This document shows, piece after piece, positions 9,636 to 18,717 of a stretch of DNA of 64,000 bases (position 1 is its first letter; every line of letters begins with the position of its first letter). The stretch lies in assembly GCA_902614375.1 (NCBI GenBank), contig CACMKZ010000002.1, positions 78,477 to 142,476 of the forward strand, given 5' to 3'. The position numbers were made by a program, and so were the translations under genes. The notes beneath the pieces were generated by a model that saw only the letters and a program-made list of their open reading frames with translations, made no database searches and was not told where the DNA came from. The stretch is from an uncultured Alphaproteobacteria bacterium (GTDB taxonomy: Bacteria > Pseudomonadota > Alphaproteobacteria > HIMB59 > GCA-002718135).

Positions 9636-10407
9636 ATTAAATAATGAGTTTGAAATAAATTATAACAAAGAAATTATACCAAAAAAATTAAATCCAGATT
9701 TAGATAAAAAATTAGAAAAAGAGGTCAATTTTTTTCTTAAATGGGGCTATCTTATTATTGATAAAGCTCTAACAGATAATCAAATTGTACTGTTAAGAAA
9801 AACTTTTAATAAAACTTTTAAAAAACTTAAAGGAAAAGAACATATAGATTACAATTTATTTGAATATAATAAAAACTTCTTATTTTTGCTTGATAATAAA
9901 CCTGTAATAAAAAGAATTTCTGCAATTCTAGGTAACTGTATTCAACTTCATAGCGCTTCAGCAAGACTGTCAAGTCCTGGATCAAAAAATCAAAATTGGC
10001 ATAGAGATGGGCATTGGCCCGTTGATCCAAATGGAACCCCAATTGGAAGTATTCCTGGTCAAATTAATTGTGGTTATTATCTAGACTCCCTAACTGAAAA
10101 AAATGGTCCGATAGCAATTGTTCCTGGAAGTCAAAAAGCTTTATTTAAACCGCCAAAAAAAGATTTTGAATTTCCGGATCAAAAAATAATATATGCAAAA
10201 CCTGGGCAAGCCATAATATTTAATGGATGGATATATCATAGGGGTTTAGGTAATAAATCAAAGTCTAATAGAAGAGTGTGTTTAATATGCTATCAAAATT
10301 CATGGATGAAATCACGAGAAACATTTGATGGGCCAATTATTTCAAATATAAAAAAAAGTGGAAGTAGTTTACAAAAATTACTTTTAGGATCAGTTAATAA
10401 ATGGTGA
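9628..10407 (+). CDS. phytanoyl-CoA dioxygenase (PhyH) family protein
   Basis: A 259-residue Fe(II)/2-oxoglutarate oxygenase of the PhyH family. The iron-binding HxD is in NWHRDGHWP (about residues 125-131), and the distal histidine is in IYHRGLGN. The GQAIIFNG core strand and the arginine in SNRRVCL fit 2-oxoglutarate binding. Start chosen at the ATG at 9628; a TTG lies one codon upstream. It overlaps the flavoprotein stop, so both are in one operon. Such enzymes hydroxylate small molecules; the substrate is unknown. It is convergent with the Gfo/Idh gene, 6 bases away. Confidence 0.85.
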   Translation: MYKLNNEFEINYNKEIIPKKLNPDLDKKLEKEVNFFLKWGYLIIDKALTDNQIVLLRKTFNKTFKKLKGKEHIDYNLFEYNKNFLFLLDNKPVIKRISAILGNCIQLHSASARLSSPGSKNQNWHRDGHWPVDPNGTPIGSIPGQINCGYYLDSLTEKNGPIAIVPGSQKALFKPPKKDFEFPDQKIIYAKPGQAIIFNGWIYHRGLGNKSKSNRRVCLICYQNSWMKSRETFDGPIISNIKKSGSSLQKLLLGSVNKW

Positions 10408-10413
10408 AGTAAA

Positions 10414-11469
10414 CTATATTCTTTCTAATTTTTTACTTTTCAGAGATTTATACATCGCTTCAAGTATTTTCACAGTTTTAAGAGCAAGTTCACCATTTGA
10501 ATGATTCGTTACGTTTTTATTTAAACATATATCTACAAATGTATTCAATGCTTCTTTAGTGCCATAAGAGTACGCACCATCACCCTCTTTAATTTTATGT
10601 TCAATAATATTTCCATCATTTAATCTTACAAAAAGCCTTTCTCTTTTTATTTCCATATCTAAATACAAAGTACCTATGGTTCCATGAATTGTAATATAAA
10701 AAGTTCCTCCAAAATTTTTAGGCACAAAAGCACTGCCAGAAAATGATCCAGTTGCCCCATTAGCAAATTTCATTGATATCGCATTAGTATAATCAACTTT
10801 TGTTGGCGATGGAACTGAAAGACAAAATATACATTCTGGGTCAAGATTAGTAATTTTTAATATACCTGCAAACATATGCGATAATTGTCCCCAACCATAA
10901 CCACCAGCTTTTTCAGGATCTGACCAAGTTGATGCATGAGGTTGAAAAGTATGATTATTTGATTCACTTAAAGGTATGCCCTGAAATAAATCTGTTAAAG
11001 AAGAGGAAAAAGCTGCGTCTAAATGCTTAATTTCTCCAATTAAACCATTGGAAATTATTTCCTCTGCCTTTGACATAAAAGATTTAAAATTAAAACCATT
11101 TGGAATTAAAATTTCCTTATTATATTTTTTAGCAAGTTCAATTAATATTTCTGCATCTTTAACATTTGTCGTCATGGGTTTTTCAATCATTACATGACAT
11201 TTTTTTTCAAGAGCAGCTTTGGCATTTTCAAAATGAGCGTGATGAGGAGAAGAAATAATTACCCCATCCAAATCAGAAAATTGAAGCATTTCATTGTAAT
11301 TTGTTGATGCAAATTTAAATCCAAACTTTTCCTTAACAAATTTTAATTGATCTTCTTCGAGTTTACATACACTTGTTAATTCTACTTCACTTCTTTCTAA
11401 TAAATGTGGAATGTGGTTTTCAGTTGCCCACCATCCAGCGCCTATTACCCCAATTTTTAATTTATTCAT
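10414..11469 (-). CDS. Gfo/Idh/MocA-family oxidoreductase
   Basis: A 351-residue NAD(P)-dependent sugar dehydrogenase. It has an N-terminal Rossmann motif GVIGAGWWATENH (8-20), the conserved EKPMT (about 95-99) containing the catalytic-type lysine, and a C-terminal alpha/beta domain with GGYGWGQLSHMF. Members oxidise or reduce sugars, inositols and their derivatives. It lies 9 bases downstream of the rhamnose-mutarotase gene in the same direction, so it may be the sugar dehydrogenase that feeds the lactonase and dehydratase genes on the other side of the divergent promoter. Confidence 0.88.
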   Translation of the reverse strand: MNKLKIGVIGAGWWATENHIPHLLERSEVELTSVCKLEEDQLKFVKEKFGFKFASTNYNEMLQFSDLDGVIISSPHHAHFENAKAALEKKCHVMIEKPMTTNVKDAEILIELAKKYNKEILIPNGFNFKSFMSKAEEIISNGLIGEIKHLDAAFSSSLTDLFQGIPLSESNNHTFQPHASTWSDPEKAGGYGWGQLSHMFAGILKITNLDPECIFCLSVPSPTKVDYTNAISMKFANGATGSFSGSAFVPKNFGGTFYITIHGTIGTLYLDMEIKRERLFVRLNDGNIIEHKIKEGDGAYSYGTKEALNTFVDICLNKNVTNHSNGELALKTVKILEAMYKSLKSKKLERI

Positions 11470-11478
11470 TTTTAAAAT

Positions 11479-11790
11479 TTAATCTAAATGCATTTGTAAT
11501 GGTAATAAGTATGGAAAATTTGTTTTTGGATCAATATCTACTTTCATAATTGGTTCCATATATTCAGACCATTTTTTATTAATTTCGCTATTAGAGATAA
11601 AATTAATTGATTTATTAAGATCATCAGTTTCAAAATATCCAAAAAGTTTTATTCCATATCTAAAAATATTATAATTTCGTAATCCAGCTTCTTTAAGCAT
11701 TTGAACCATTTCTGGCCAAATTTCATCATGTCTCTTTTTATATTCTTCCTCATATCCTGGTCGGATTTCAAGAATCCATGCGTAATTCAT
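11479..11790 (-). CDS. rhaM: L-rhamnose mutarotase family protein
   Basis: A 103-residue protein matching the dimeric alpha-beta barrel of L-rhamnose mutarotase: MNYAWILEIRPGYEEEYKKRHDE opens the family, followed by KEAGLRNYNIFRYG and FGYFETDD. It interconverts the anomers of a 6-deoxy sugar. I place the start at 11790, where AGAGG sits about 9 bases upstream; a longer reading frame from 11850 would only add an unusual leader. It is divergent from the lactonase gene and is direct evidence for deoxy-sugar use. Confidence 0.85.
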   Translation of the reverse strand: MNYAWILEIRPGYEEEYKKRHDEIWPEMVQMLKEAGLRNYNIFRYGIKLFGYFETDDLNKSINFISNSEINKKWSEYMEPIMKVDIDPKTNFPYLLPLQMHLD

Positions 11791-11867
11791 AAAACCTCTT
11801 TTCAAATAAAATATATGTATTAATTTTATAAACTTATAGAAAAAATTCAATTTTATAAAAAATATAA

Positions 11868-12776
11868 ATGGAAAGAATAGCTATTATTGACTCGCATCAT
11901 CATCTATGGGATCTTGATTCTAAAGAAACACATTATCCTTGGTTAAGTAGTAATGAAGAAAAAGCTTTTTATGGAAGTTTTAAAAGTATTAAAAAGAGTT
12001 ATTTATTAGATGATTATTTAAATGATGCAAAAAATCAAAATCTTGTAAAATCAATACATGTTCAGGCTGAACATGATGCAATGAACCCGATAGAAGAAAC
12101 AAAATGGTTACAAAATATTTCAGATAATAATAATTTAAAAATTCCCAATGGTATTGTTGCATTTGCAGATTTTTCTAAAGAAAGAGTCAGTGAAGATCTT
12201 GATCAACACCTTGTATATAAAAATGTAAGAGGAATTAGACAAATCTTGTCATTTGATAAAGATAAACCGCAATATTCTCATGCTAAAAAAGATTTTCTAA
12301 AAGACGAGGTATGGCTTAATAACTTTAGACATATAGCCGATAGAGACTTATCTTTTGATATCCAAATATATCCTCATCAGTTTTATGATGCTTGTAAATT
12401 AGCTAAACGGTATCCAAATGTTCTGTTTATCTTAAATCATACTGGCGAGCCTTGTCTCCAAACAAAAGAATACAAAAATTATTGGTTGAGAAAAATGCAA
12501 TCTTTAGCCGAACATGAAAATTTTGTTTGTAAAATATCAGGATTAGGAATGTTTAATCCTAGTTGGACAATTATTTCAACTGAATATTTTATTCTTAAGA
12601 CAATTGAGATTTTTGGTATTGATAGGTGTATGTTTGGATCAAATTTTCCTGTAGATAAAATTTTTAACACTTTTGATAACTATTGGAATTCATATTTTGA
12701 AATAGTAAAAAATTTTTCAAAAGATGAACATAATAAAATTTTTTTAAAAAATGCAGAGAAGTTTTATAGAATTTAA
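11868..12776 (+). CDS. amidohydrolase-family sugar lactonase (L-fucono/L-rhamnonolactonase-like)
   Basis: A 302-residue amidohydrolase-2 protein. The metal-binding start is IDSHHHLWDL (8-17), and further family residues are VHVQAEHD-like, ILNHTGEP and GSNFPVDK near the C-terminus. This subgroup includes the L-fuconolactone and L-rhamnonolactone hydrolases that open the lactone made by a sugar dehydrogenase. Beside the mutarotase, a Gfo/Idh dehydrogenase and a dehydratase, a lactonase role is very likely. Its stop overlaps the PdxA-like start (TAATG). Confidence 0.82.
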   Translation: MERIAIIDSHHHLWDLDSKETHYPWLSSNEEKAFYGSFKSIKKSYLLDDYLNDAKNQNLVKSIHVQAEHDAMNPIEETKWLQNISDNNNLKIPNGIVAFADFSKERVSEDLDQHLVYKNVRGIRQILSFDKDKPQYSHAKKDFLKDEVWLNNFRHIADRDLSFDIQIYPHQFYDACKLAKRYPNVLFILNHTGEPCLQTKEYKNYWLRKMQSLAEHENFVCKISGLGMFNPSWTIISTEYFILKTIEIFGIDRCMFGSNFPVDKIFNTFDNYWNSYFEIVKNFSKDEHNKIFLKNAEKFYRI

Positions 12777-13753
12777 TGAGAAATAAAAAAAGTATAGCTG
12801 TTCTTTTAGGTGATCCATCTGGAATAGGCCCTGAATTAATTTCAAAAATTCTATCTCATAATATTTTAAAAAAAATAAATATTATAATTATTGGAGAAAA
12901 ATTTATATTTGATCAATATTTAATTAAACAAAAAAATAGAAAAAATATTAAATTTATTAATAATTTTGATCAGATAGAATTTAAAAATACTAATAAAATT
13001 TTCTTTGATATTACTGAAAGAAAAGTAAGATATCCAATTGGAAAAGCAAATATCAAATCAGGAATATCTGTTCTAAATTCTATCGATATAGCTGTTGATT
13101 TATATAATAAGAAAAAAATAGATGGAATTAATTTTGCTCCGTTTAATAAAACAAGTTTAGATCTTGCTGGTATGAAGTTTAAGGATGAACTCCATTATTT
13201 TAAAAATAAATTTAAAATAAAAAGCTATGTTTGTGAACTTAACGTATTAAATAATTTTTGGACTGCACGAGTAACTTCACATATTCCCCTTAAAGATGTC
13301 GCAAAAAATATCACTATTAAAAATATTATTGAACCAATTAAATTAGTTAATAAGTATTTAAAAAAAAATGGATTTAAAAATCCGAAAGTAGGTGTTCAAG
13401 CTTTAAATCCTCACGCTGAGTTTGGAAATGAAGAGAAAAAAATAATAATTCCTGCAATAAAAAAAGCAAGAAAAATGAAAATCAAAGTTTTTGGCCCGTT
13501 ACCATGTGATACATCATTTATAAGAGCTTATAAAAATAAAGAGTATAATTGTCTTGTCGGAATGTATCATGACGCCATACAATCAGGTCTTAAATCATTT
13601 GGATTTGAAAAAGGTGTTACTGTTCAAGGAGGTCTACCAATACCTATAACTACACCTGCTCATGGAACAGCTTTTGATATTGTGGGTAAAAATAAAGCTA
13701 ATGTAAGTCCGATGCTAGAATCTTTAAAGTTATTACTTAAACTCTCATCTTGA
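12776..13753 (+). CDS. PdxA-family dehydrogenase (PdxA2-like)
   Basis: A 325-residue protein with LLGDPSGIGPELISK at the N-terminus and MYHDAIQSGLKSFGF, GLPIPITTPAHGTAFDI near the C-terminus, the PdxA fold with its metal-binding histidines and aspartates. PdxA oxidises 4-phosphohydroxythreonine in vitamin B6 synthesis; PdxA2 paralogues oxidise 4-phospho-threonate or -erythronate in acid-sugar catabolism. Coupling to a lactonase and location in a sugar cluster favour the catabolic role, although no DUF1537 kinase partner is seen. B6 biosynthesis cannot be excluded. Confidence 0.78.
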   Translation: MRNKKSIAVLLGDPSGIGPELISKILSHNILKKINIIIIGEKFIFDQYLIKQKNRKNIKFINNFDQIEFKNTNKIFFDITERKVRYPIGKANIKSGISVLNSIDIAVDLYNKKKIDGINFAPFNKTSLDLAGMKFKDELHYFKNKFKIKSYVCELNVLNNFWTARVTSHIPLKDVAKNITIKNIIEPIKLVNKYLKKNGFKNPKVGVQALNPHAEFGNEEKKIIIPAIKKARKMKIKVFGPLPCDTSFIRAYKNKEYNCLVGMYHDAIQSGLKSFGFEKGVTVQGGLPIPITTPAHGTAFDIVGKNKANVSPMLESLKLLLKLSS

Positions 13754-13802
13754 TATTAAAAAATTCTCTTAAATTGAATTAAATTAGTATAATAATTATT
13801 TA

Positions 13803-14987
13803 GTGAGTAAAATTATAAGTGTTAAAGCAAAGGTCTATAAATGGACAGGGCCCGTTCAAAAAATTCACGAAAATTTTTGCACAAATGCTGCAGATATTGT
13901 GAATCAAGAAAATATTTCAAATGATAGATGGACAACATATAAATTTCATAGTTGGTTAGTTGTAGAAGTAGAAACAAGTGATGGCTTTATAGGTTTAGGT
14001 AATGCTGCATTATCCCCAGAACCATGTAAATCAGTTGTAGATACTTATTTAGCGCCAGCCATTATTGGTGAAAGTATATGGGATTATGAGCATATATGGC
14101 AAAAGATGTATCGACAAACACTAGCTTGGGGAAGAAAAGGTGTAGGTATGACAGCTATTAGTGCTATTGATATTGCAATATGGGATGCACTTGGAAAATC
14201 TGCTAAACAACCTGTATTCAAATTATTAGGTGGAAAAACTAAATCAAAACTCCCTTGTTATGCAAGTAAGCTTTACAGTCAACCTCTTGATAGTCTTGCA
14301 AAAGAAGCTAAAGATTATGTAGATCAAGGTTTTAAAGCAATGAAATTAAGACTTGGTTGGGGTCCGACTGATGGTGCTGAAGGTATGCACAAGAATATTG
14401 AGTTAATCAAAACAGTACGATCAGTTGTTGGTGATAATGTTGATCTTATGGCTGATGTATATATGGGATGGACATTTGAATATGCAAAAAGAATGATGAG
14501 ATTAATTGATAATGAAAATCTACGTTGGTTAGAAGAACCAGTTATTGCTGATGATATTGATGGCTATGCAGATCTAAAAGCTTCATGTAGAACTCCTATA
14601 TCTGGTGGTGAACATGAATATACACTTTTTGGTTTTAGACAATTACTAGAAAAAAAAGCAATTGATGTTGTGCAATTTGATACGAATAGAGTTGGTGGAA
14701 TAACACAGGCGCATAAAATTTCTGCATTAGCTGAGGCATTTCAAATACCCGTTATTCCTCATGCTGGACAAGTCCATAATTTTCATATTTCCATGAGTTC
14801 AGTCAATGCTCCTATTGTCGAATATTTTCCATTCTGGCCAGTAGAAATTGGTAATGAATTATTTTGGTATATTTTTGATGGAGAGCCTCAAGCAAAAAAT
14901 GGTTTTATTGAATTAGATGAAAATAAGCATGGATTAGGAATAGAGTTATCCGAAAAATATTTAGAAAACTTTGACATTCATCAATAA
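13803..14987 (+). CDS. enolase-superfamily sugar-acid dehydratase, L-rhamnonate dehydratase-like
   Basis: A 394-residue mandelate racemase/enolase superfamily member. The barrel shows KAMKLRLGWGPTDGAEG, whose WGPxDGxxG segment resembles L-rhamnonate dehydratases. The metal ligands follow as LMADVYMGW, LEEPV and GGEHE, then VQFDTNRVGG and the catalytic-type histidine in IPHAGQVH. It would dehydrate a 6-deoxy aldonate to a 2-keto-3-deoxy acid. The start is GTG at 13803 with no clear Shine-Dalgarno sequence. It follows the PdxA-like gene by 49 bases and is convergent with the IlvD/Edd dehydratase. Confidence 0.78.
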   Translation: MSKIISVKAKVYKWTGPVQKIHENFCTNAADIVNQENISNDRWTTYKFHSWLVVEVETSDGFIGLGNAALSPEPCKSVVDTYLAPAIIGESIWDYEHIWQKMYRQTLAWGRKGVGMTAISAIDIAIWDALGKSAKQPVFKLLGGKTKSKLPCYASKLYSQPLDSLAKEAKDYVDQGFKAMKLRLGWGPTDGAEGMHKNIELIKTVRSVVGDNVDLMADVYMGWTFEYAKRMMRLIDNENLRWLEEPVIADDIDGYADLKASCRTPISGGEHEYTLFGFRQLLEKKAIDVVQFDTNRVGGITQAHKISALAEAFQIPVIPHAGQVHNFHISMSSVNAPIVEYFPFWPVEIGNELFWYIFDGEPQAKNGFIELDENKHGLGIELSEKYLENFDIHQ

Positions 14988-14988
14988 T

Positions 14989-16722
14989 TTAGTGACTATG
15001 TCTTTTGACTTCAGCACCTCTTTTTCCGATTAGAAAATCTAAATCTGCTCCTTTGTCAGCTTGCATTACATGCTCTACATACATTTTTTGATAACCGCCT
15101 GTTATTTCTGGAACAATGGGTGAATAATTTTCCAGACGATTTTTTATTGTTTCATCATCAACTTTTAAATTCATTGTACCTTGATCAACATCAACTTCTA
15201 TTTCATCACCATTTTGAACGGCTGCTAAAGGGCCTTTAACAGCTGCTTCTGGAGCTGTATGAAGTATTACTGTACCATATGCTGTTCCGCTCATTCTAGC
15301 ATCAGATATTCGAATCATATCTCTCACACCTTTCTTAAGTACTTTTTGTGGAAGTCTCATATTTCCAACTTCAGCCATACCAGGATAACCTTTCGGCCCA
15401 CAGTTTTTTAAAACTAATATTGAATTTTCATCAACGTCTAAATTAGGATCATCAATCTTTTCATGAAACTCTTCTACACTTTCAAAAACTACAGCTTTTC
15501 CCGTATGTTTCATTAATTCAGGCGATGCAGCTGATGGCTTAATAATTGCACCATTTGGAGCAATATTACCCCTAAGAATTTTAATTCCTCCATTTTTTGT
15601 TAATGGATTTTCAAATTCTTTGATAACATCATTGTTCCAACATTTAGCATTTATATTATTCTCAGATATAGTTTTTCCATTAACAGTCATTTCATTTTCT
15701 TCTAATAGATTTTTTTCCATTAATCTTTTTATAACTACAGGAACACCACCTGCATAATAAAAATCTTCCATTAAGTATTTTCCAGAAGGTTGTAGATTTA
15801 CTAATGTTGGAATACCGTCTCCACATTTATTCCAATCTTCTAAATCTAAATCTATTTCCATTCGACCTGCGATTGCAGCTAGATGGATAACTGCATTTGT
15901 AGATCCCCCTATTGCTCCATTGACCTTGATTGCATTTTCAAATGATTTTTTTGTAACAATTTTTGACATAGTTATATCTTCCTTAACCATTTCAACAATT
16001 CTTTTTCCAGACATATGAGCTAAAGCATATCTTCTTGAGTCAACTGCAGGTATTGCAGCATTTCCAGGTAGTGACATCCCTAATGCTTCCACCATTGATC
16101 CCATTGTTGATGCAGTACCCATTGTCATACAATTACCTTTTGATCTACTCATTGAAATTTCTGCATTAATAAAATCTTCCTCTGTAATTAAACCAGCGTT
16201 TAAATCTGCATCAAGTTTCCAAACACCAGTGCCAGAACCTATTGTTTCACCTTGATGATGTCCATTAAGCATTGGACCACCTGAAACACCTATTGTAGGA
16301 AGATCTACACTTGCAGCCCCCATCATTAATGAAGGTGTTGTTTTATCACACCCCATTAATAGTACGACTCCGTCTATAGGATTACCCCTTATTGCCTCTT
16401 CAACATCCATACTTGCTAAATTTCTAAACAACATAGCTGTAGGTCTTAAATTGGACTCACTTGCTGAAAAAACAGGAAATTCAAGTGGAAAACCGCCAGC
16501 TTCATAAACACCTTTTTTGACAGACTCTGCTATCTCTCTAAAATGACCATTACAAGGAGTTAGTTCTGACCATGTATTACAAATACCAATTACAGGACGG
16601 CCATCAAATAAATGATTTGGATGACCTTGATTTCTCATCCAGCCTCTATGAATAAATGTATCTCTTCGATGTGATTTAGAATTATACCAATTAGAAGATC
16701 TAAATTTATTTTTTTTATTCAT
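14989..16722 (-). CDS. IlvD/Edd-family sugar-acid dehydratase (L-arabinonate/D-xylonate type)
   Basis: A 577-residue IlvD/Edd dehydratase. Three candidate [2Fe-2S] ligands are C57 (ELTPCNGH), C125 (MGCDKTTP) and C198 (KGNCMT), and the catalytic-type serine lies in DARMSGTAYG. Length and the IGICNTWSELTPCN start fit the pentonate dehydratases better than IlvD or Edd. It would convert L-arabinonate, D-xylonate or a similar aldonate to a 2-keto-3-deoxy acid. It lies 32 bases downstream of the SMP-30 lactonase, a natural lactonase-dehydratase pair at the end of the oxygenase run. Confidence 0.85.
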   Translation of the reverse strand: MNKKNKFRSSNWYNSKSHRRDTFIHRGWMRNQGHPNHLFDGRPVIGICNTWSELTPCNGHFREIAESVKKGVYEAGGFPLEFPVFSASESNLRPTAMLFRNLASMDVEEAIRGNPIDGVVLLMGCDKTTPSLMMGAASVDLPTIGVSGGPMLNGHHQGETIGSGTGVWKLDADLNAGLITEEDFINAEISMSRSKGNCMTMGTASTMGSMVEALGMSLPGNAAIPAVDSRRYALAHMSGKRIVEMVKEDITMSKIVTKKSFENAIKVNGAIGGSTNAVIHLAAIAGRMEIDLDLEDWNKCGDGIPTLVNLQPSGKYLMEDFYYAGGVPVVIKRLMEKNLLEENEMTVNGKTISENNINAKCWNNDVIKEFENPLTKNGGIKILRGNIAPNGAIIKPSAASPELMKHTGKAVVFESVEEFHEKIDDPNLDVDENSILVLKNCGPKGYPGMAEVGNMRLPQKVLKKGVRDMIRISDARMSGTAYGTVILHTAPEAAVKGPLAAVQNGDEIEVDVDQGTMNLKVDDETIKNRLENYSPIVPEITGGYQKMYVEHVMQADKGADLDFLIGKRGAEVKRHSH

Positions 16723-16754
16723 GTGTGAAAGTTTTAGCTAATTAAAGTAAAAAA

Positions 16755-17630
16755 TCAAATTTTAAATTTATTATCTTCAAGACCAGGTACATTAACATTT
16801 AATGCAAATAAACTACCATCATGTTGATTTTTACCCGAATTTGTAGCACTTGTGATAAATAAAGTTTTTAGGTCACTTCCACCAAATACACAATTTGTTA
16901 CATTTTCAACAGGTAGCTCGTAAATTTTATCTATTCTTCCTCTAGGATCAATTCTCACTACACATGATCCACCCCAACGACAATTCCAAATAAAACCATC
17001 ACTATCAATAGTTGATCCATCTGGAGCACCTCTATCAAAATCAAAGAAGTTTTTTTTGTCTGACAAACTACCTTCATCTAGGTTAAAATTGTATTCTAGT
17101 AATGATCCTCCAGTTGTATCGGCAAAATAAAATTTTGTGTTATCTGGACTCCAAACAAATGTATTAGGTATACCAAGATTTGTTTCAACAATATTTACTT
17201 TATTATCAGATATACAATATAAACTACCAGATTTAGCATTTAAAGATTTTGCACTTCCATCTAAATTAAAATTATTTTGCATCGTCCCAAACCAAAGCCT
17301 ACCTTTAGCATCTGATGCACCATCATTAGATCTATTTGTTAAAATATCATCTTCAACATTAATTATTCTTTCATATTTTTTAGATTGAAAGTTAAATTTA
17401 TTTACTCCATTATTTGAGACTAAAGCAATTTCATTCTTTGAGATTATTGACGTCGCTGTTACAAAATCAGGTAAATCAAAAGTTTCTAATCTTTCGTTAT
17501 CTAAGTTAATTCTGAATAAAACTGATTTTGGTTTAATATCTACCCAAAGTAAACTTTGATCAATTGAAGACCACGTTATACCTTCTCCTAAACTATTTTT
17601 TACATCTTTATATAATTCAACTTTACTCAT
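16755..17630 (-). CDS. SMP-30/gluconolactonase-family lactonase
   Basis: A 291-residue six-bladed beta-propeller. Family metal-binding and structural motifs are LGEGITWS (14-21), TNRSNDGASDAKGRLWFGTM, GIPNTFVWSPDN, RGAPDGSTIDSDG and WNCRWGGSCVVR. These enzymes hydrolyse aldonolactones formed by sugar dehydrogenases. There is no signal peptide, so it is cytoplasmic. It sits between the sterol-desaturase-like gene (44 bases) and the IlvD/Edd dehydratase (32 bases) on the same strand, linking the oxygenase genes to oxidative sugar catabolism. Confidence 0.88.
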   Translation of the reverse strand: MSKVELYKDVKNSLGEGITWSSIDQSLLWVDIKPKSVLFRINLDNERLETFDLPDFVTATSIISKNEIALVSNNGVNKFNFQSKKYERIINVEDDILTNRSNDGASDAKGRLWFGTMQNNFNLDGSAKSLNAKSGSLYCISDNKVNIVETNLGIPNTFVWSPDNTKFYFADTTGGSLLEYNFNLDEGSLSDKKNFFDFDRGAPDGSTIDSDGFIWNCRWGGSCVVRIDPRGRIDKIYELPVENVTNCVFGGSDLKTLFITSATNSGKNQHDGSLFALNVNVPGLEDNKFKI

Positions 17631-17674
17631 ATTTTAGATCAATATAATAAAATTTAAAATTTATGAAGACAAGT

Positions 17675-18679
17675 TTAGAGGTAATGGGCTTTATCTTTGA
17701 TACGAGCCATTACTTCTTTGGTTGCTTCTTCAGATCCATCATGGAACGTACCCATTAATTTATCTAAGAAACTAGTATTTCCACCTGAATAATTACATTC
17801 AAAATATTTATGATGTATGTAATGCATATAGTCACCTGTTGGAATTGAAACACCATTTTTGAAAGTCATTTTCTCATATCCTGTATGTCCAGGTGTAGGG
17901 GCTAAACCAGCATGAAATACATGATACATCGCAACAAGAGGATGTGAAGGGATTATCCAATGAACTAAGATTCCTGAAAAATAGAGTATATGCTCTATTG
18001 GATGCATAGACATACCTGACCAAGCACCTGTATTCGTATTACGGTGATGAACTTTATGGGCAATTTTATAAAGTGGTGCCCAGTGTAATAATCTATGAGT
18101 TAAGTAAAAATGTGCGTCTCTTATAAATGGAACAAGAAAGAACATAAAACAACAATATATCGGATAAACCTCCCAGCTTACATATGGGATTATTTGATTT
18201 GCAAATGCCCAAAATGTAATTACTTCATAAGCTGTCCATAATGGAATAGCACTACAAAAAGTATAGAATAGGTTGTCTTTAGTCTGATCATTAAATAAAA
18301 AAGTTGAGTTATTTTTTTCTAGAGGTCGTGGGTTATATTTAAATGAAGTTCCTTGTGTCTTCAGTCTTAAATGAAAGAAGCCTGTCCAAAGCAAAATAAT
18401 AACTGCGTTTCTGAAAAATATGTAGGATATCCATCCTATTTCAAAAGTCTTCATTGTCTCTAAAGAAGGAGTCAAAAAAAGATATGTAGCAACTGTTATT
18501 GCTGCGAAAACAAAAGTCCATGGAAAAAAAATTCCAGGAAATTTAAAGAAATACTTTAAAAATTTTATCGGGTTAAAAAATATATCTTTAGGTGGGTTAA
18601 TACTTATTGTGCCAAATGGTTTCCAATGACCTCTTTTATCTCTAGTACCAAAATCACTATCATTTAGCTGATTTCCCAT
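17675..18679 (-). CDS. sterol desaturase/fatty acid hydroxylase superfamily membrane protein
   Basis: A 334-residue integral membrane di-iron enzyme. The histidine boxes are H190-xxxx-H195-xxx-H199 (HFYLTHRLLH), H208-xx-H211-H212 (HKVHH), H226 and H286-xx-H289-H290 (HYIHH), with several hydrophobic segments at about 48-70, 80-100, 138-160 and 170-187. The family hydroxylates or desaturates lipids, sterols and other hydrophobic substrates using O2. It is in line with two fatty-acid-desaturase-type genes and the Rieske ferredoxin, which probably supplies electrons. The substrate is unknown; association with lactonase and transporter genes argues against simple membrane-lipid modification. Confidence 0.85.
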   Translation of the reverse strand: MGNQLNDSDFGTRDKRGHWKPFGTISINPPKDIFFNPIKFLKYFFKFPGIFFPWTFVFAAITVATYLFLTPSLETMKTFEIGWISYIFFRNAVIILLWTGFFHLRLKTQGTSFKYNPRPLEKNNSTFLFNDQTKDNLFYTFCSAIPLWTAYEVITFWAFANQIIPYVSWEVYPIYCCFMFFLVPFIRDAHFYLTHRLLHWAPLYKIAHKVHHRNTNTGAWSGMSMHPIEHILYFSGILVHWIIPSHPLVAMYHVFHAGLAPTPGHTGYEKMTFKNGVSIPTGDYMHYIHHKYFECNYSGGNTSFLDKLMGTFHDGSEEATKEVMARIKDKAHYL

Positions 18680-18717
18680 GACATATTTATAGTATATTTT
18701 GAATAAAAAAAAAGAGA

